15,847 nucleotides of DNA from JALHTV01 sp049510055 (GCA_049510055.1 JBEKZI010000047.1:1-15847), one strand, 5' to 3'; shown: positions 6,108 through 13,088, counted from the first letter of the stretch. The notes: a model not told the origin generated them from the sequence alone. Made by a program: numbers and translations.

Positions 6108-7201
6108 GGCCGGCCCGCCTTTCCAGCGGCCTGGAGGTCCAGCAGCTCTTCCGCCGCGGCCAGGACCATCTGGACGGTAATGGCTTCCATGCACCGGTGG
6201 TATCGCGGGCCGGGCGGCTGGAAGCACAGACGCTTCTGGCACGGCGAGCAGGGCACGTCCACGCGGATGGCCCGCTCCAGCTCGTAGTCGATGGCCGACC
6301 ATCGCGGGTCGGTGCTGCCGAACAGCGTGACCACGGCCGCTCCGACCGCCGCGGCGACGTGGCGGGCGCCGGTGTCGTTGGTGACCACCAGGTCGCAGCG
6401 GGCGGCCAGGGCCTTGGCCAGGCCGATGGAATTGTCGTGGTTGGCGAGGTTCAGGACCGACTTGCGACGCATGGCCGCGGCGACCTGCCGAGCCACCGCT
6501 CGCTCAGCCGGGGCGGCGTTGAGGATGAGGCCCGCCCCGCGCCGCTCGATGAGCGCGTCGGCCAGGGCGGCGAATCGCGCGGGCTTCCACAATTTGCTGA
6601 CGCCGAAGGAGGCGCCCGGATTGAGCATCACCAGCGGCCGGCGATTGGTCAGGTGCGCCTGGTCCAGCAGCGCCGCGGCGGCCTGGGCGTCGTGCGGCAG
6701 CACGGCCAGGGCGAGGCGGCGGGAGGCGCATCGCGCGCCCAGGTGCTCCGCCAGCGCGATGTAATAATCCACAGCCGAAATAGGCGCCAGCCGGCCGCGA
6801 TCATCCCGCGGCGGGGCGAGGCGAACGTTCAGCAGCCAGCCGCGCCCGTCGCGTGAATAGCCGGCCCGCTGCGCCACCTTGCCCAGCCGGACGACCAGGG
6901 CCGAGCGGAAGCTGTTGGGCAGCAGCACGGCCAGGTCGTAGCCGCCGGCGCGAATCTGCCCGGCCAGGCGCCACAGGCCGCCCAGGCTTCCGCCGGCGGA
7001 GCGGTCCACGAGTTGCTCATCGGCCAGACCTGAGCCTTCCAGCGTTTCCAGCGGGCCGGGCCGGCCGAGGTGTGTGATGCGGGCGCCGGTTTGAGAAAAA
7101 TGCTCCCGCAGGCCGCGCAGTGCGGGCGTGGCCATCACCGCGTCGCCGATCCAATTCGGCAGCCAGATGAGGATTCGCTGGGGTTGGAGCATGAGGGGCA
7201 T
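6104..7201 (-). CDS. waaF: GT9 heptosyltransferase, WaaF-like
   Basis: About 365 residues of a glycosyltransferase family 9 enzyme, the ADP-heptose:LPS heptosyltransferase group that builds the inner core. Motifs: RILIWLPNWIGDAVMATPALRGL at the N-terminus, VTNDTGARHVAAAVGAAVVTLFG and STDPRWSA for nucleotide-sugar binding, and the Cys-rich CSPCQKRLCF followed by HRCMEAI that is characteristic of heptosyltransferase II. I use ATG at 7201; ATG at 7192 (three residues shorter) is equally possible, and an ATG at 7234 less so. None has a good ribosome site. Its TGA overlaps the kinase ATG, and the inositol-phosphate synthase ends 81 bp upstream. It shows the organism makes a heptose-containing or similar LPS core. 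I am less sure of heptose II specificity than of the family. Confidence 0.88.
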   Translation of the reverse strand: MPLMLQPQRILIWLPNWIGDAVMATPALRGLREHFSQTGARITHLGRPGPLETLEGSGLADEQLVDRSAGGSLGGLWRLAGQIRAGGYDLAVLLPNSFRSALVVRLGKVAQRAGYSRDGRGWLLNVRLAPPRDDRGRLAPISAVDYYIALAEHLGARCASRRLALAVLPHDAQAAAALLDQAHLTNRRPLVMLNPGASFGVSKLWKPARFAALADALIERRGAGLILNAAPAERAVARQVAAAMRRKSVLNLANHDNSIGLAKALAARCDLVVTNDTGARHVAAAVGAAVVTLFGSTDPRWSAIDYELERAIRVDVPCSPCQKRLCFQPPGPRYHRCMEAITVQMVLAAAEELLDLQAAGKAGRP

Positions 7202-7282
7202 TTTACCGGCCCGGCGTGGTGATGAGTAGACCATCGGTCGCGCAAGACACGAGGCGTCGCCTGGCAGGGGGGTTCCAGCAAA

Positions 7283-8476
7283 CTATTTGGCCATCGGGCG
7301 GACGCGGAGCGGGGCGGGTTCGGTCTGGGCCTGGTACGTGCCGTTGTCGCCGTTTTCGGGCGCCTGCTCGGAGTTCTGGGTGATGAAGTCTTCCAGCATC
7401 TGGCGGGCTTGGGAGTCGGTGTACTGGACCGGCGGATGCTTCATCGTGTAGGCGCAGACGGCGTTGAGCGGCCCGGTCAGGCGGCGACTGCGGGCGAGCT
7501 TGCAGCAACGGATCGCGTCGATGGTCTCGCCGGCCGAGTTGGGCGAGTCTTCCACGCTCAGACGCAGTTCCAGGTTCAGCGGCACGCCGCCGAAGCCGCG
7601 CCCCTCGATCCGCAGGAAGCAGATCTTGTTGTCCTTCTGCCAGGCCACGTAGTCGGCCGGGCCGATGTGCACCTGATCGTCGGGCAGCGGGACGTCCAGT
7701 TGCGATTGGACGGCCTGGGTCTTGGAGACGCGCTTGGATTTCAGCCGCGTGCGGTTGAGCATGTTGAGGAAGTCGGTGTTGCCGCCGGTATTGAGTTGGT
7801 AGGTGGCGTCGATGGTCGCGCCGCGGTCCTGCATCAGTCGCGCCAGCACCCGGTGCACGATGGTCGCGCCCATCTGGGCCTTGACGTCGTCGCCGACGCA
7901 GGGAATGCCCGCCTGGCGGAACCGCTTGGCCCAGACCGGATTGGAGGCGATGAAGACCGGCATGCAGTTGATGAGGCTGGTGCCCGTGGCCAGGCAACAC
8001 TCGGCGTAGAATTCCGTCGCCTGCTGGGAGCCGACGGGCAGGTAGTTCATCAGGATTTCAGCGCGGCTGTCCCGCAGCAGCGTTTCGATGTCGCCCCGGC
8101 CGGCCGAGGGGCGGTCGGCCACGACGAACCGCTGATGCTCAGGATAGTCGGCCATGTGCTCGCTGACGCCGTCCAGCACGTTGCCCATGGTTACCTGGAC
8201 GTCGTCGTACCGGAAGTCGCGGCAGAAGACCTTGGTGTTGTTGGGGGGGGCGAACATCGCCTCGTGGAGCGGGCGGCCCACCTTGCGGCGGTCGATGTCG
8301 ATGGCCGCGACGATCTTGATGTCGCCGGGCTTGTAGCCGCCCAGCACGGGGTGCATCAGGCCGACGGTGGCGTCCTGGCCGCCGTTGGCCATCGTGCGGG
8401 CATAGTAGTGGGTCCCCTGGATGAGGGACGAGGCACAGTTACCGACACCGACGACTGCTACTCGGATTTCACTCAT
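7283..8476 (-). CDS. ino1: Inositol-3-phosphate synthase
   Basis: A 397-residue NAD-dependent myo-inositol-phosphate synthase that converts glucose-6-phosphate to inositol-3-phosphate (also called inositol-1-phosphate). The Rossmann motif is VVGVGNCASSL (8-18). Further family motifs are MNYLPVGSQQAT, INCMPVFIASNPVW, CVGDDVKAQMGATIVHRVL and YQLNTGGNTDFLNM, followed by the Lys-rich RLKSKRVSKTQAV. It is the shorter prokaryotic form, like archaeal and actinobacterial enzymes. ATG at 8476 fits the fold's first strand, with only a weak AGG-containing ribosome site. The product could feed phosphatidylinositol-type lipids, an inositol solute, or an inositol-decorated glycan. Position at the head of an LPS/phospholipid gene run suggests an envelope role, which is inference. 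Confidence 0.94.
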   Translation of the reverse strand: MSEIRVAVVGVGNCASSLIQGTHYYARTMANGGQDATVGLMHPVLGGYKPGDIKIVAAIDIDRRKVGRPLHEAMFAPPNNTKVFCRDFRYDDVQVTMGNVLDGVSEHMADYPEHQRFVVADRPSAGRGDIETLLRDSRAEILMNYLPVGSQQATEFYAECCLATGTSLINCMPVFIASNPVWAKRFRQAGIPCVGDDVKAQMGATIVHRVLARLMQDRGATIDATYQLNTGGNTDFLNMLNRTRLKSKRVSKTQAVQSQLDVPLPDDQVHIGPADYVAWQKDNKICFLRIEGRGFGGVPLNLELRLSVEDSPNSAGETIDAIRCCKLARSRRLTGPLNAVCAYTMKHPPVQYTDSQARQMLEDFITQNSEQAPENGDNGTYQAQTEPAPLRVRPMAK

Positions 8477-8498
8477 ACCTGTTTTCCATTTTCAGATG

Positions 8499-8526
8499 AG
8501 TCTAAGCCGAGCACCTCCCGGATCAA
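8499..8526 (-). promoter_or_regulatory. Candidate promoter of ino1 and the envelope operon
   Basis: On the minus strand the -35 is TTGATC (8526-8521, 4 of 6) and the -10 is TAGACT (8504-8499, 4 of 6), with a 16-bp spacer. Start of transcription near 8491 gives a leader of about 15 nt before the ATG. A perfect palindrome adjoins the -35. Confidence 0.35.
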
Positions 8527-8548
8527 GCCTGCCTACCGGTAGGCAGGC
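8527..8548. repeat. Perfect 22-bp palindrome between the permease and ino1 genes
   Basis: GCCTGCCTACC is followed immediately by its exact reverse complement. It lies just upstream of the putative ino1 promoter and downstream of the permease's upstream neighbour ordering, i.e. in a 159-bp gap. No T-run follows on either strand. It may be a dispersed REP-like element, an operator, or a cruciform-forming site; only one copy is in this window. A small GCATT-CTT-AATGC hairpin (8553-8565) is next to it. Confidence 0.75.
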
Positions 8549-8635
8549 CGGCGCATTCTTAATGCACGGTAAAGAATTCTAGTAGTCCAAAACTCCGCCG
8601 TCAATAAGCGTTTGAATATCCGCCGCGCCGGCTCC

Positions 8636-10024
8636 TCATGGGGCCAGGGCATACCGCAGCACGAATAGGGCGGCGAAGATGTAGACGATCCAGGGGCACT
8701 GCCGCGCCCGGCCGGTGACGATTTTCCCGAACGCATAGCTGACGAACCCGATGGCGATGCCGTGGGAGATCGAGAAGGCAAAGGGGATCGTCACGAGGGT
8801 CAGAAACCCCGGCAGGGCCTCGGTCAGGTCGTCCCAGTCGATGTCCCGCAAGGCCCGCATCATCAGCCCGCCGACGAAGATCAGGGCCGGGGCGATCATC
8901 GGGTACTTGGCGACCGTCTGTCCGCCGCCGACATTCACGGGCACTCCCGCGGCCACCATCTCCGCCAGCGGCTGGAACAGCATCGCCGCCACCAGGCACA
9001 CGCCGGTGACGATGGCCGCCAGGCCCGTCCTGGCGCCGGCGGCCACGCCGGTGATCGACTCGATGTAGCAGGTCACCGTGCTGGTGCCCAGAACGCCGCC
9101 GACGACCGTGCCCACCGCGTCGGAGGCCAGCGCCTGCTCGGCCTTGGGGAGCTTGCCGTCGTGGATGAGTCCCGCCCGGCCGGCCACGCCGATCAGCGTG
9201 CCTACCGTGTCGAAGATGGCCATGAACAGCAGAATGAAGCCCATGATCAGCACGTCGACCCAATGCCCGCCGCTCAGCCGCGACCCCAGGTCGCCGAAAC
9301 CGCCGATGAACTGCCCGGCCGTCTTGCCCAGGCCCGTCGGCACAGCGGCCAGCCCGTGCCACTGGATCGTGGGAATGTGCCAGAGGCGTCCTGCCGCCCA
9401 CGTCAGGCCGGTGGTAATCAGAATGCCCAGCAGGATCGCCCCGCGCAGGTGCAGGGCGGCCAGGAGAAAGGTGATGGCCAGGCCCGCCAGCGTCAGCAGG
9501 GCCACGGGATTGCCCCGCAGCTCCGCCAGGGACAGGAAGGTGGCCGGGTCGTGGCGGAGGACGTTGCCCCACTGGAGGCCGATCATCGCGATGAACAGCC
9601 CGATGCCCGCCGCGATGCCGCTTTTGAGCGAGTCGGGGATGGCGTTGAGCAGATAGCTTCGGAAGCCCACCGTCGCCAGCAGCAGAAATACCACGCCCGC
9701 GACGATGATCAGCGCCAATCCTTCCTGCCAGCCCACGCGGAAGGCGGCCGTGGTTGCCCCGACGCCGCAGACGGTAAAGACGAAAAACGTGTTCTCGCCC
9801 ATGCCGGGAGCTAGGGCGACGGGGTAGTTGGCCCACAAGCCCATCACGACGCACGCGATGGCGGAGGACAGGCACGTGGCCATGAACACGCCGCCGCTGT
9901 CCATGCCGGTCATGCTCAGCATGGCCGGCTGGACGAACAGGATGTAGCTCATGGCCATGAAGGTCGTGACGCCGCCCAGGACCTCCCGGCCGATGGTGCT
10001 GCCGCGAGCGCGAATATCAAACAT
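8636..10024 (-). CDS. NCS2-family purine permease (AzgA/GhxP type)
   Basis: A 462-residue polytopic membrane protein of the nucleobase-cation symporter 2 superfamily, in the AzgA-like group that takes up adenine, guanine or hypoxanthine with protons. The N-terminus REVLGGVTTFMAMSYILFVQP and the ALAPGMGENTFFVF segment are group signatures; TSTVTCYIESITGVAAGARTGLAA is the conserved half-helix region that contributes to substrate binding in this fold. Length and hydrophobic pattern fit 12-14 membrane spans. The ATG at 10024 has the best ribosome site in the window, AGGAG with an optimal gap. It follows leuA on the same strand after about 120 bp that hold hairpins. No purine-riboswitch core is seen. 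The exact base transported is not decided. Confidence 0.92.
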   Translation of the reverse strand: MFDIRARGSTIGREVLGGVTTFMAMSYILFVQPAMLSMTGMDSGGVFMATCLSSAIACVVMGLWANYPVALAPGMGENTFFVFTVCGVGATTAAFRVGWQEGLALIIVAGVVFLLLATVGFRSYLLNAIPDSLKSGIAAGIGLFIAMIGLQWGNVLRHDPATFLSLAELRGNPVALLTLAGLAITFLLAALHLRGAILLGILITTGLTWAAGRLWHIPTIQWHGLAAVPTGLGKTAGQFIGGFGDLGSRLSGGHWVDVLIMGFILLFMAIFDTVGTLIGVAGRAGLIHDGKLPKAEQALASDAVGTVVGGVLGTSTVTCYIESITGVAAGARTGLAAIVTGVCLVAAMLFQPLAEMVAAGVPVNVGGGQTVAKYPMIAPALIFVGGLMMRALRDIDWDDLTEALPGFLTLVTIPFAFSISHGIAIGFVSYAFGKIVTGRARQCPWIVYIFAALFVLRYALAP

Positions 10025-10086
10025 GGGTCATCTCCTTATGACCGGCAGGCTCGTTGCTCACGAACGGCGACAGCGTACGACGGACA

Positions 10087-10112
10087 GGTGGCGGGGTCAA
10101 AGCCCCGCCACC
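10087..10112. terminator. Strong hairpin between leuA and the permease gene
   Basis: GGTGGCGGGG (10087-10096) and CCCCGCCACC (10103-10112) form a perfect 10-bp GC stem with a 6-nt loop. No T-run follows on the minus strand, so it may pause or attenuate rather than fully stop leuA transcription. On the minus strand the loop contains TTGACC, a possible -35 (17 bp before TACGCT) for the permease. Confidence 0.45.
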
Positions 10113-10134
10113 CGTACTTTACCTGTGATATGGA

Positions 10135-10161
10135 CGCCCGCCTCTACGGTTGGGGCGGGCG
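10135..10161 (-). terminator. Hairpin spanning the leuA stop codon
   Basis: CGCCCGCC (10135-10142) pairs with GGCGGGCG (10154-10161). The stem starts inside the last leuA codons and includes the stop codon region. It lacks a T-run. It may protect the 3' end or work with the second hairpin 25 bp downstream. Confidence 0.4.
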
Positions 10162-11706
10162 GGACCTTTTGTCCTTGTCCTTGGCGGCGTTAGTGGTCCA
10201 CGTGATTGCCCGGTTCACGGCCGCCAGATACGCCCGGGCCGAACTCTCGACGATGTCCGTGCTGACGCCGCGGGTGCGGAATCGCTGGCCCTGGTGCTCC
10301 ACCTCGATGGTCACCTCGCCCTGGGCATCGGTGCCGCTGGTCAGTGCCCGCAGGGCGTAGTCCGTCAGGCGCGGCTCCAGGCCGGTGATTCGCCCGATGG
10401 CCTTGTACACCGCGTCCACGGGGCCGTCGCCGATGGCCGCGTCGGTGTACGAGCAGCCTTCCTTGATCAGCGTGACCGTGGCCGTCGGGATGGCGTTGGA
10501 CCCGGCCGTCGTCTGCACGCCGCCCAGGGTCCAGACTTCCTGCACCTGCTCGATCTGCTCGTCAATCAGCGCGGCGATGTCCTCGTCGAAGACCTCTTTT
10601 TTCTTGTCGGCCAGGACTTTGAACTTTGTGAAGGCCTTGTCGATCTGCTCGTCGGTGAGCTTGTAGCCCAGGGCCTCGGTCCGCTGCTTGAAGGCGTGGC
10701 GGCCGGAGTGCTTGCCCAGCACCAGCTTGCTGGCGGAGATGCCGATGTCCTCCGGCTTCATGATTTCGTAGGTCTCGCGGGCCGCCATCACGCCGTGCTG
10801 GTGAATGCCCGACTCGTGGGCGAAGGCGTTGTCGCCCACCACGGCCTTGTGGCGCGGGATGGTCTGGCCCGTCACCGAGGCCACCAGGCGGCTGGTGGGG
10901 TAGATCCGCTTGGTGTTGATGCCGGTGGTGAAGTTGAGGAAATCGCTGCGGGTCTTGATGGCCATGACGATTTCCTCCAAGGCCGCGTTGCCCGCCCGCT
11001 CGCCGATGCCGTTGATGGTGCATTCCACCTGCCCGGCCCCGGCGCGGACGGCCGCCAGCGAGTTGGCCACGGCCATACCCAGGTCGTTGTGGCAATGCAC
11101 GGAAATGACGGCCTTGCCGATGTTCGGCACGTGGGCGCGGAGATAGCGAATCAGGTCGCCGAACTCCGCCGGCATGGCGTAGCCGACGGTGTCGGGGATG
11201 TTCACCGTGCCGGCGCCGGCGTCGATGACGGCGGCCACCACCTCGGCCAGATATTCCGGCTCGGTCCGCGAGGCGTCCTCGGGGCTGAACTCCACGTCAT
11301 CCACCAGGCTGCGGGCCAACTTGACGCTCTCGACGGACATTTTCAGGATTTCTTCCTTGGCCCGTTTGAATTTGTGGACGCGGTGGATTTCGCTGGTGGC
11401 GCAGAACACGTGCACGCGCGGCCGCTTGGCCGGTTTGACGGCCTTGGCGGCCTGAACGATGTCCTTCTCCAGCGAGCGGGCCAGGCCGCAGATGGCCGGC
11501 CCTTGGATTTCGCCGGCGATGGTCTTGACGGCTTCAAAGTCGCCGGGGCTGGCGATGGGGAAGCCCGCCTCGATGATGTCCACGCCCAGGACGGCCAGGG
11601 CGCGGGCGACCTCCAATTTTTCCGCGATGTTCATGCTGCAACCGGGGCTTTGCTCCCCGTCGCGGAGGGTCGTGTCGAAGATGAGAATTTTTCGTTTGTC
11701 GGGCAT
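10144..11706 (-). CDS. leuA: 2-isopropylmalate synthase
   Basis: A 520-residue enzyme joining acetyl-CoA and 2-oxoisovalerate, the committed step of leucine synthesis. The TIM-barrel starts with FDTTLRDGEQSPGCSM, has the metal-binding SVHCHNDLGMA (His-x-His-Asn) and GIGERAGNAALEE, and continues with HESGIHQHG and GKHSGRHAF. The C-terminal part (about 370-505) is the LeuA regulatory domain that binds leucine for feedback inhibition, with AYLAAVNRAI near the end. Length and order match bacterial LeuA of the LeuA type 1 group rather than homocitrate or citramalate synthase, though substrate is inferred. ATG at 11706 is preceded by GGGAG. It sits about 190 bp downstream of a complete leucine attenuator, which supports the leucine assignment. 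A GGGCC/GGCCC hairpin (11720-11724 with 11732-11736) abuts the ribosome site. Confidence 0.95.
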   Translation of the reverse strand: MPDKRKILIFDTTLRDGEQSPGCSMNIAEKLEVARALAVLGVDIIEAGFPIASPGDFEAVKTIAGEIQGPAICGLARSLEKDIVQAAKAVKPAKRPRVHVFCATSEIHRVHKFKRAKEEILKMSVESVKLARSLVDDVEFSPEDASRTEPEYLAEVVAAVIDAGAGTVNIPDTVGYAMPAEFGDLIRYLRAHVPNIGKAVISVHCHNDLGMAVANSLAAVRAGAGQVECTINGIGERAGNAALEEIVMAIKTRSDFLNFTTGINTKRIYPTSRLVASVTGQTIPRHKAVVGDNAFAHESGIHQHGVMAARETYEIMKPEDIGISASKLVLGKHSGRHAFKQRTEALGYKLTDEQIDKAFTKFKVLADKKKEVFDEDIAALIDEQIEQVQEVWTLGGVQTTAGSNAIPTATVTLIKEGCSYTDAAIGDGPVDAVYKAIGRITGLEPRLTDYALRALTSGTDAQGEVTIEVEHQGQRFRTRGVSTDIVESSARAYLAAVNRAITWTTNAAKDKDKRSRPPQP

Positions 11707-11893
11707 GGGTTTGACTCCCGGGCCTGTAAGCGGCCCTTATCTTGGTACCTGGCGATGAGAAAATCCACACGAAACACGCCGTGCGCAGACCCCTGCGCCG
11801 CGAGCGGCCAGGATTCGGCCGGAACGCTCGTCGCGCCCGGCCGGGCCCTCCGTATTGAAAACCGTTGTTTTATTTTGACTCATCATCGTGCCT
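11707..11893 (-). other. leuA untranslated leader after the attenuator
   Basis: About 190 bp between the attenuator terminator and the leuA start. It contains a 12-bp palindrome GCCCGGCCGGGC (11835-11846) and a hairpin next to the leuA ribosome site. A 48-codon open frame (11740-11886) has no recognisable product or good ribosome site and is not called. Confidence 0.5.
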
Positions 11894-11940
11894 AAAAACA
11901 CAAGGCCCCGCGATCTTTCTCAGGAAGGATCGCGGGGCCT
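11894..11940 (-). terminator. Attenuator terminator of the leu leader (segments 3:4)
   Basis: In minus-strand sense AGGCCCCGCGATC (11940-11928) pairs with GATCGCGGGGCCT (11915-11903), a perfect 13-bp stem, extended past one mismatch by three further pairs to a 4-nt loop. TGTGTTTTT follows (11902-11894). The U-run is offset by four bases, but the stem is exceptionally stable. Its formation would stop transcription about 190 bp before leuA. Confidence 0.88.
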
Positions 11941-12022
11941 GGATTTATCCAGTGACGCGATCCGTCAGCGCAGCAGGAGCCCCAGCAGTAGTGCCAAAGT
12001 CAAGCTGTCAGTCTGACGGATC
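11927..12022 (-). promoter_or_regulatory. Leucine attenuator: alternative 1:2 and 2:3 pairings
   Basis: Segment 1 GATCCGTCAG (12022-12013, within the first codons of the leader peptide) is exactly complementary to segment 2 CTGACGGATC (11968-11959, starting at the last codon and stop). Segment 2 also contains GGATCGCG (11963-11956), exactly complementary to CGCGATCC (11934-11927) in the 5' arm of the terminator. So 1:2 frees the terminator and 2:3 prevents it. A ribosome stalled on the Leu codons would cover segment 1 and leave 2:3 to form, allowing leuA expression. This is the classic amino-acid attenuation logic, seen directly in the pairing. Confidence 0.87.
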
Positions 12023-12024
12023 AT
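11965..12024 (-). CDS. leuL: Leucine-rich leader peptide of the leuA attenuator
   Basis: A 19-residue leader peptide (20 if the ATG directly upstream at 12027 is used). From the 12024 start, Leu occurs at residues 8, 10, 12, 13, 14, 16, 17 and 18, eight of 19, six of them in the last eight codons; the end reads ALLLGLLLR and then TGA. The Leu codons used are TTG, CTA, CTG and CTC. GAGG lies 6 bp before the 12024 ATG and 3 bp before the other, so I prefer 12024. The peptide itself likely has no function; its translation measures charged tRNA-Leu. Arg precedes the stop, and the preceding residues Ile-Arg-Gln coincide with attenuator segment 1. The downstream gene is leuA, as expected. Confidence 0.88.
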   Translation of the reverse strand: MIRQTDSLTLALLLGLLLR

Positions 12025-12041
12025 CATCAACCTCACCCACT

Positions 12042-12070
12042 ACCTTATTTCAAGGGCGGCGGAAAGTCAA
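12042..12070 (-). promoter_or_regulatory. Promoter of the leu leader-leuA transcript
   Basis: On the minus strand the -35 is TTGACT (12070-12065, 5 of 6) and the -10 is TAAGGT (12047-12042, 3 of 6), spacer 17 bp. Predicted start near 12035 puts the leader-peptide ribosome site almost at the 5' end of the RNA. The weak -10 leaves room for a slightly different start. Confidence 0.55.
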
Positions 12071-12099
12071 GCGGGCTTCGCGGGAGAAAGCCGCTTTTT
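12071..12099. terminator. Hairpin between the rubrerythrin-like gene and the leu promoter
   Basis: GCGGGCTT (12071-12078) can pair with AAAGCCGC (12087-12094), seven pairs with one bulged G, followed by TTTTT (12095-12099) on the plus strand. The T-run marks a plus-strand terminator, although no plus-strand gene precedes it. On the minus strand it could weakly end the rubrerythrin transcript just before the leu -35 box, where only TTGACTTT follows. Confidence 0.4.
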
Positions 12100-12124
12100 C
12101 CTGACGCGCATTCCGGTCCGGCCT

Positions 12125-12607
12125 TCAGCGGCCCAGGCGATGTTGGGCATCCGTCAGCGCCACCAGGTGGCCCTGCTCCTCGGAGGTGACTTGATCGACG
12201 ATAAGAGCGTCCTTTTCCGGCAGCAGGTGGCGCATCTCGTTCATCAGTATTAGCGTGTCACGCTCGAAGCGGATAGCCAGCGTCAGCGCGGCCGCGTCGT
12301 CGGGGCATTTTGCGGCGGCCTTGCGGGCGGCCTGGGGGTCAGGGAAGGCCCGGCTGTCGGTCAGCGCCCGAAGGTAGGCCATGCACTCTCCGGGATACTG
12401 CTCGGGCCCGTGGCACCCGCCCAACTCGGCCAACATGGCTTCGAAACGCTTTTGGTGGTACCGCTCCTGCTCAGCCAGGTCGGCGAAGGTTTTTTGGAGC
12501 CCCTTGTCCCTCGCCTTGGCCGCCATCGCGGTATAGAAGGTCACACCGCTGATCTCGTCCTCCACGGCGATCTTCACCAGATCGGTAATCTCAAATTGCT
12601 CGGGCAT
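12125..12607 (-). CDS. Rubrerythrin-like ferritin-fold protein
   Basis: A 160-residue four-helix di-iron protein of the rubrerythrin/ferritin-like superfamily, probably a peroxide-scavenging or iron-binding protein. Candidate iron ligands: Glu in VEDEISGVTFY on helix A, Glu and His in EQERYHQKRF on helix B, Glu in RFERDTLILMNEM on helix C, and Glu/His in SEEQGHLVAL on helix D. There is no C-terminal rubredoxin domain (no paired Cys-x-x-Cys), so electron supply must come from a separate protein. The start at ATG 12607 follows GGAAAGGGA. It is the only gene of its transcript; leuA's leader promoter begins just downstream. Activity is inferred from the fold. Confidence 0.85.
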   Translation of the reverse strand: MPEQFEITDLVKIAVEDEISGVTFYTAMAAKARDKGLQKTFADLAEQERYHQKRFEAMLAELGGCHGPEQYPGECMAYLRALTDSRAFPDPQAARKAAAKCPDDAAALTLAIRFERDTLILMNEMRHLLPEKDALIVDQVTSEEQGHLVALTDAQHRLGR

Positions 12608-12716
12608 GGCTGTCCCTTTCCGTTGCCTTTTATCGGCGTTTTGGAACTATTTTCGCCCCTCTTTGACGCCTAGGTTAATCATAGCGTCTCCGGCATGCCG
12701 ACGTCCGGCGGCTCCC

Positions 12717-12745
12717 TTGGCAGGGTGGCTAGGTCGGAGTATACT
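12717..12745 (+). promoter_or_regulatory. Promoter of tRNA-Val
   Basis: -35 TTGGCA (12717-12722, 5 of 6) and -10 TATACT (12740-12745, 5 of 6) with the ideal 17-bp spacer. The start near 12752 is about 7 bases before the mature tRNA. Confidence 0.7.
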
Positions 12746-12758
12746 GCGGTCATAGCAG

Positions 12759-12832
12759 GGGCGCGTAGCTCAGCTGGCTAGAGCGCTTCCCTTACAAGGA
12801 AGAGGTCATAGGTTCGAGCCCTGTCGCGCCCA
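12759..12832 (+). tRNA. tRNA-Val (anticodon UAC)
   Basis: A full cloverleaf. Acceptor GGGCGCG/CGCGCCC with discriminator A, D-arm GCTC/GAGC, anticodon stem CTTCC/GGAAG with loop CTTACAA (anticodon TAC at 12793-12795), variable loop, and T-arm ATAGG/CCTGT with loop TTCGAGC. It is 74 nt long and CCA is not encoded. It decodes GUA and likely other Val codons by wobble. No T-rich terminator directly follows. Confidence 0.97.
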
Positions 12833-13088
12833 GTAGGGGCTGTGGGTGGCTGAAACTTTGTCCTCGTTTTTCCCTCGTTGCGCGTGGCCGAAAACCGCGT
12901 CATGTCGGGGCTTTTAGAGCTTGGGGCGATAATAAAGTCCCCCTCCAGGACAACCGATGCAACTTATGTGTTGGGAGCCGGTTGGAGGAGCGCTCCTGTC
13001 GCCTCCGTGGCCGCAAAGCCTCCGCCCGCCGCGCTAAGGATACGACCCACCACGGGAGTGACGCACGATGATTGCGGAAGGAACAACG
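12833..13088 (+). other. Leader region of the sensor kinase, with possible RNA structure
   Basis: No gene is called. It can form a CAACCG/CGGTTG stem (from about 12951), a GGAGG/CCTCC stem around GGAGCGCTCC, and an 8-pair stem CTCCGTGG (13003-13010) with CCACGGGAG (13050-13058, one bulged G). The last hides GGGAG, the ribosome site of an alternative in-frame ATG at 13068. A convincing promoter is not seen. Confidence 0.35.

Noticed and set aside
10025..10143. Purine riboswitch in front of the permease
   Set aside because: The conserved three-way-junction core sequences of purine riboswitches are absent; only simple hairpins are seen.
11740..11886. 48-codon open frame in the leuA leader after the attenuator
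   Set aside because: No good ribosome site, no recognisable product, and it follows the terminator in untranslated sequence. Two ATGs in a row look similar to the leader-peptide start, but there is no Leu-codon run.
10150..11895. 581-codon open frame antisense to leuA
   Set aside because: The minus strand carries full LeuA motifs and the attenuator; the plus frame shows no conserved motif and covers the leader structures.
12759..12832. tRNA-Val as an integration site for a mobile element
   Set aside because: No integrase, no repeat of the tRNA 3' end elsewhere in the window, and the next gene is an ordinary sensor kinase.
13011..13060. GEMM-I (cyclic di-GMP) riboswitch core
   Set aside because: CGCAAAGCC and CTAAGG resemble the 3' half, but the 5' GGCAAACC element and the closing GGTAGC...GGGTT portion are not found.
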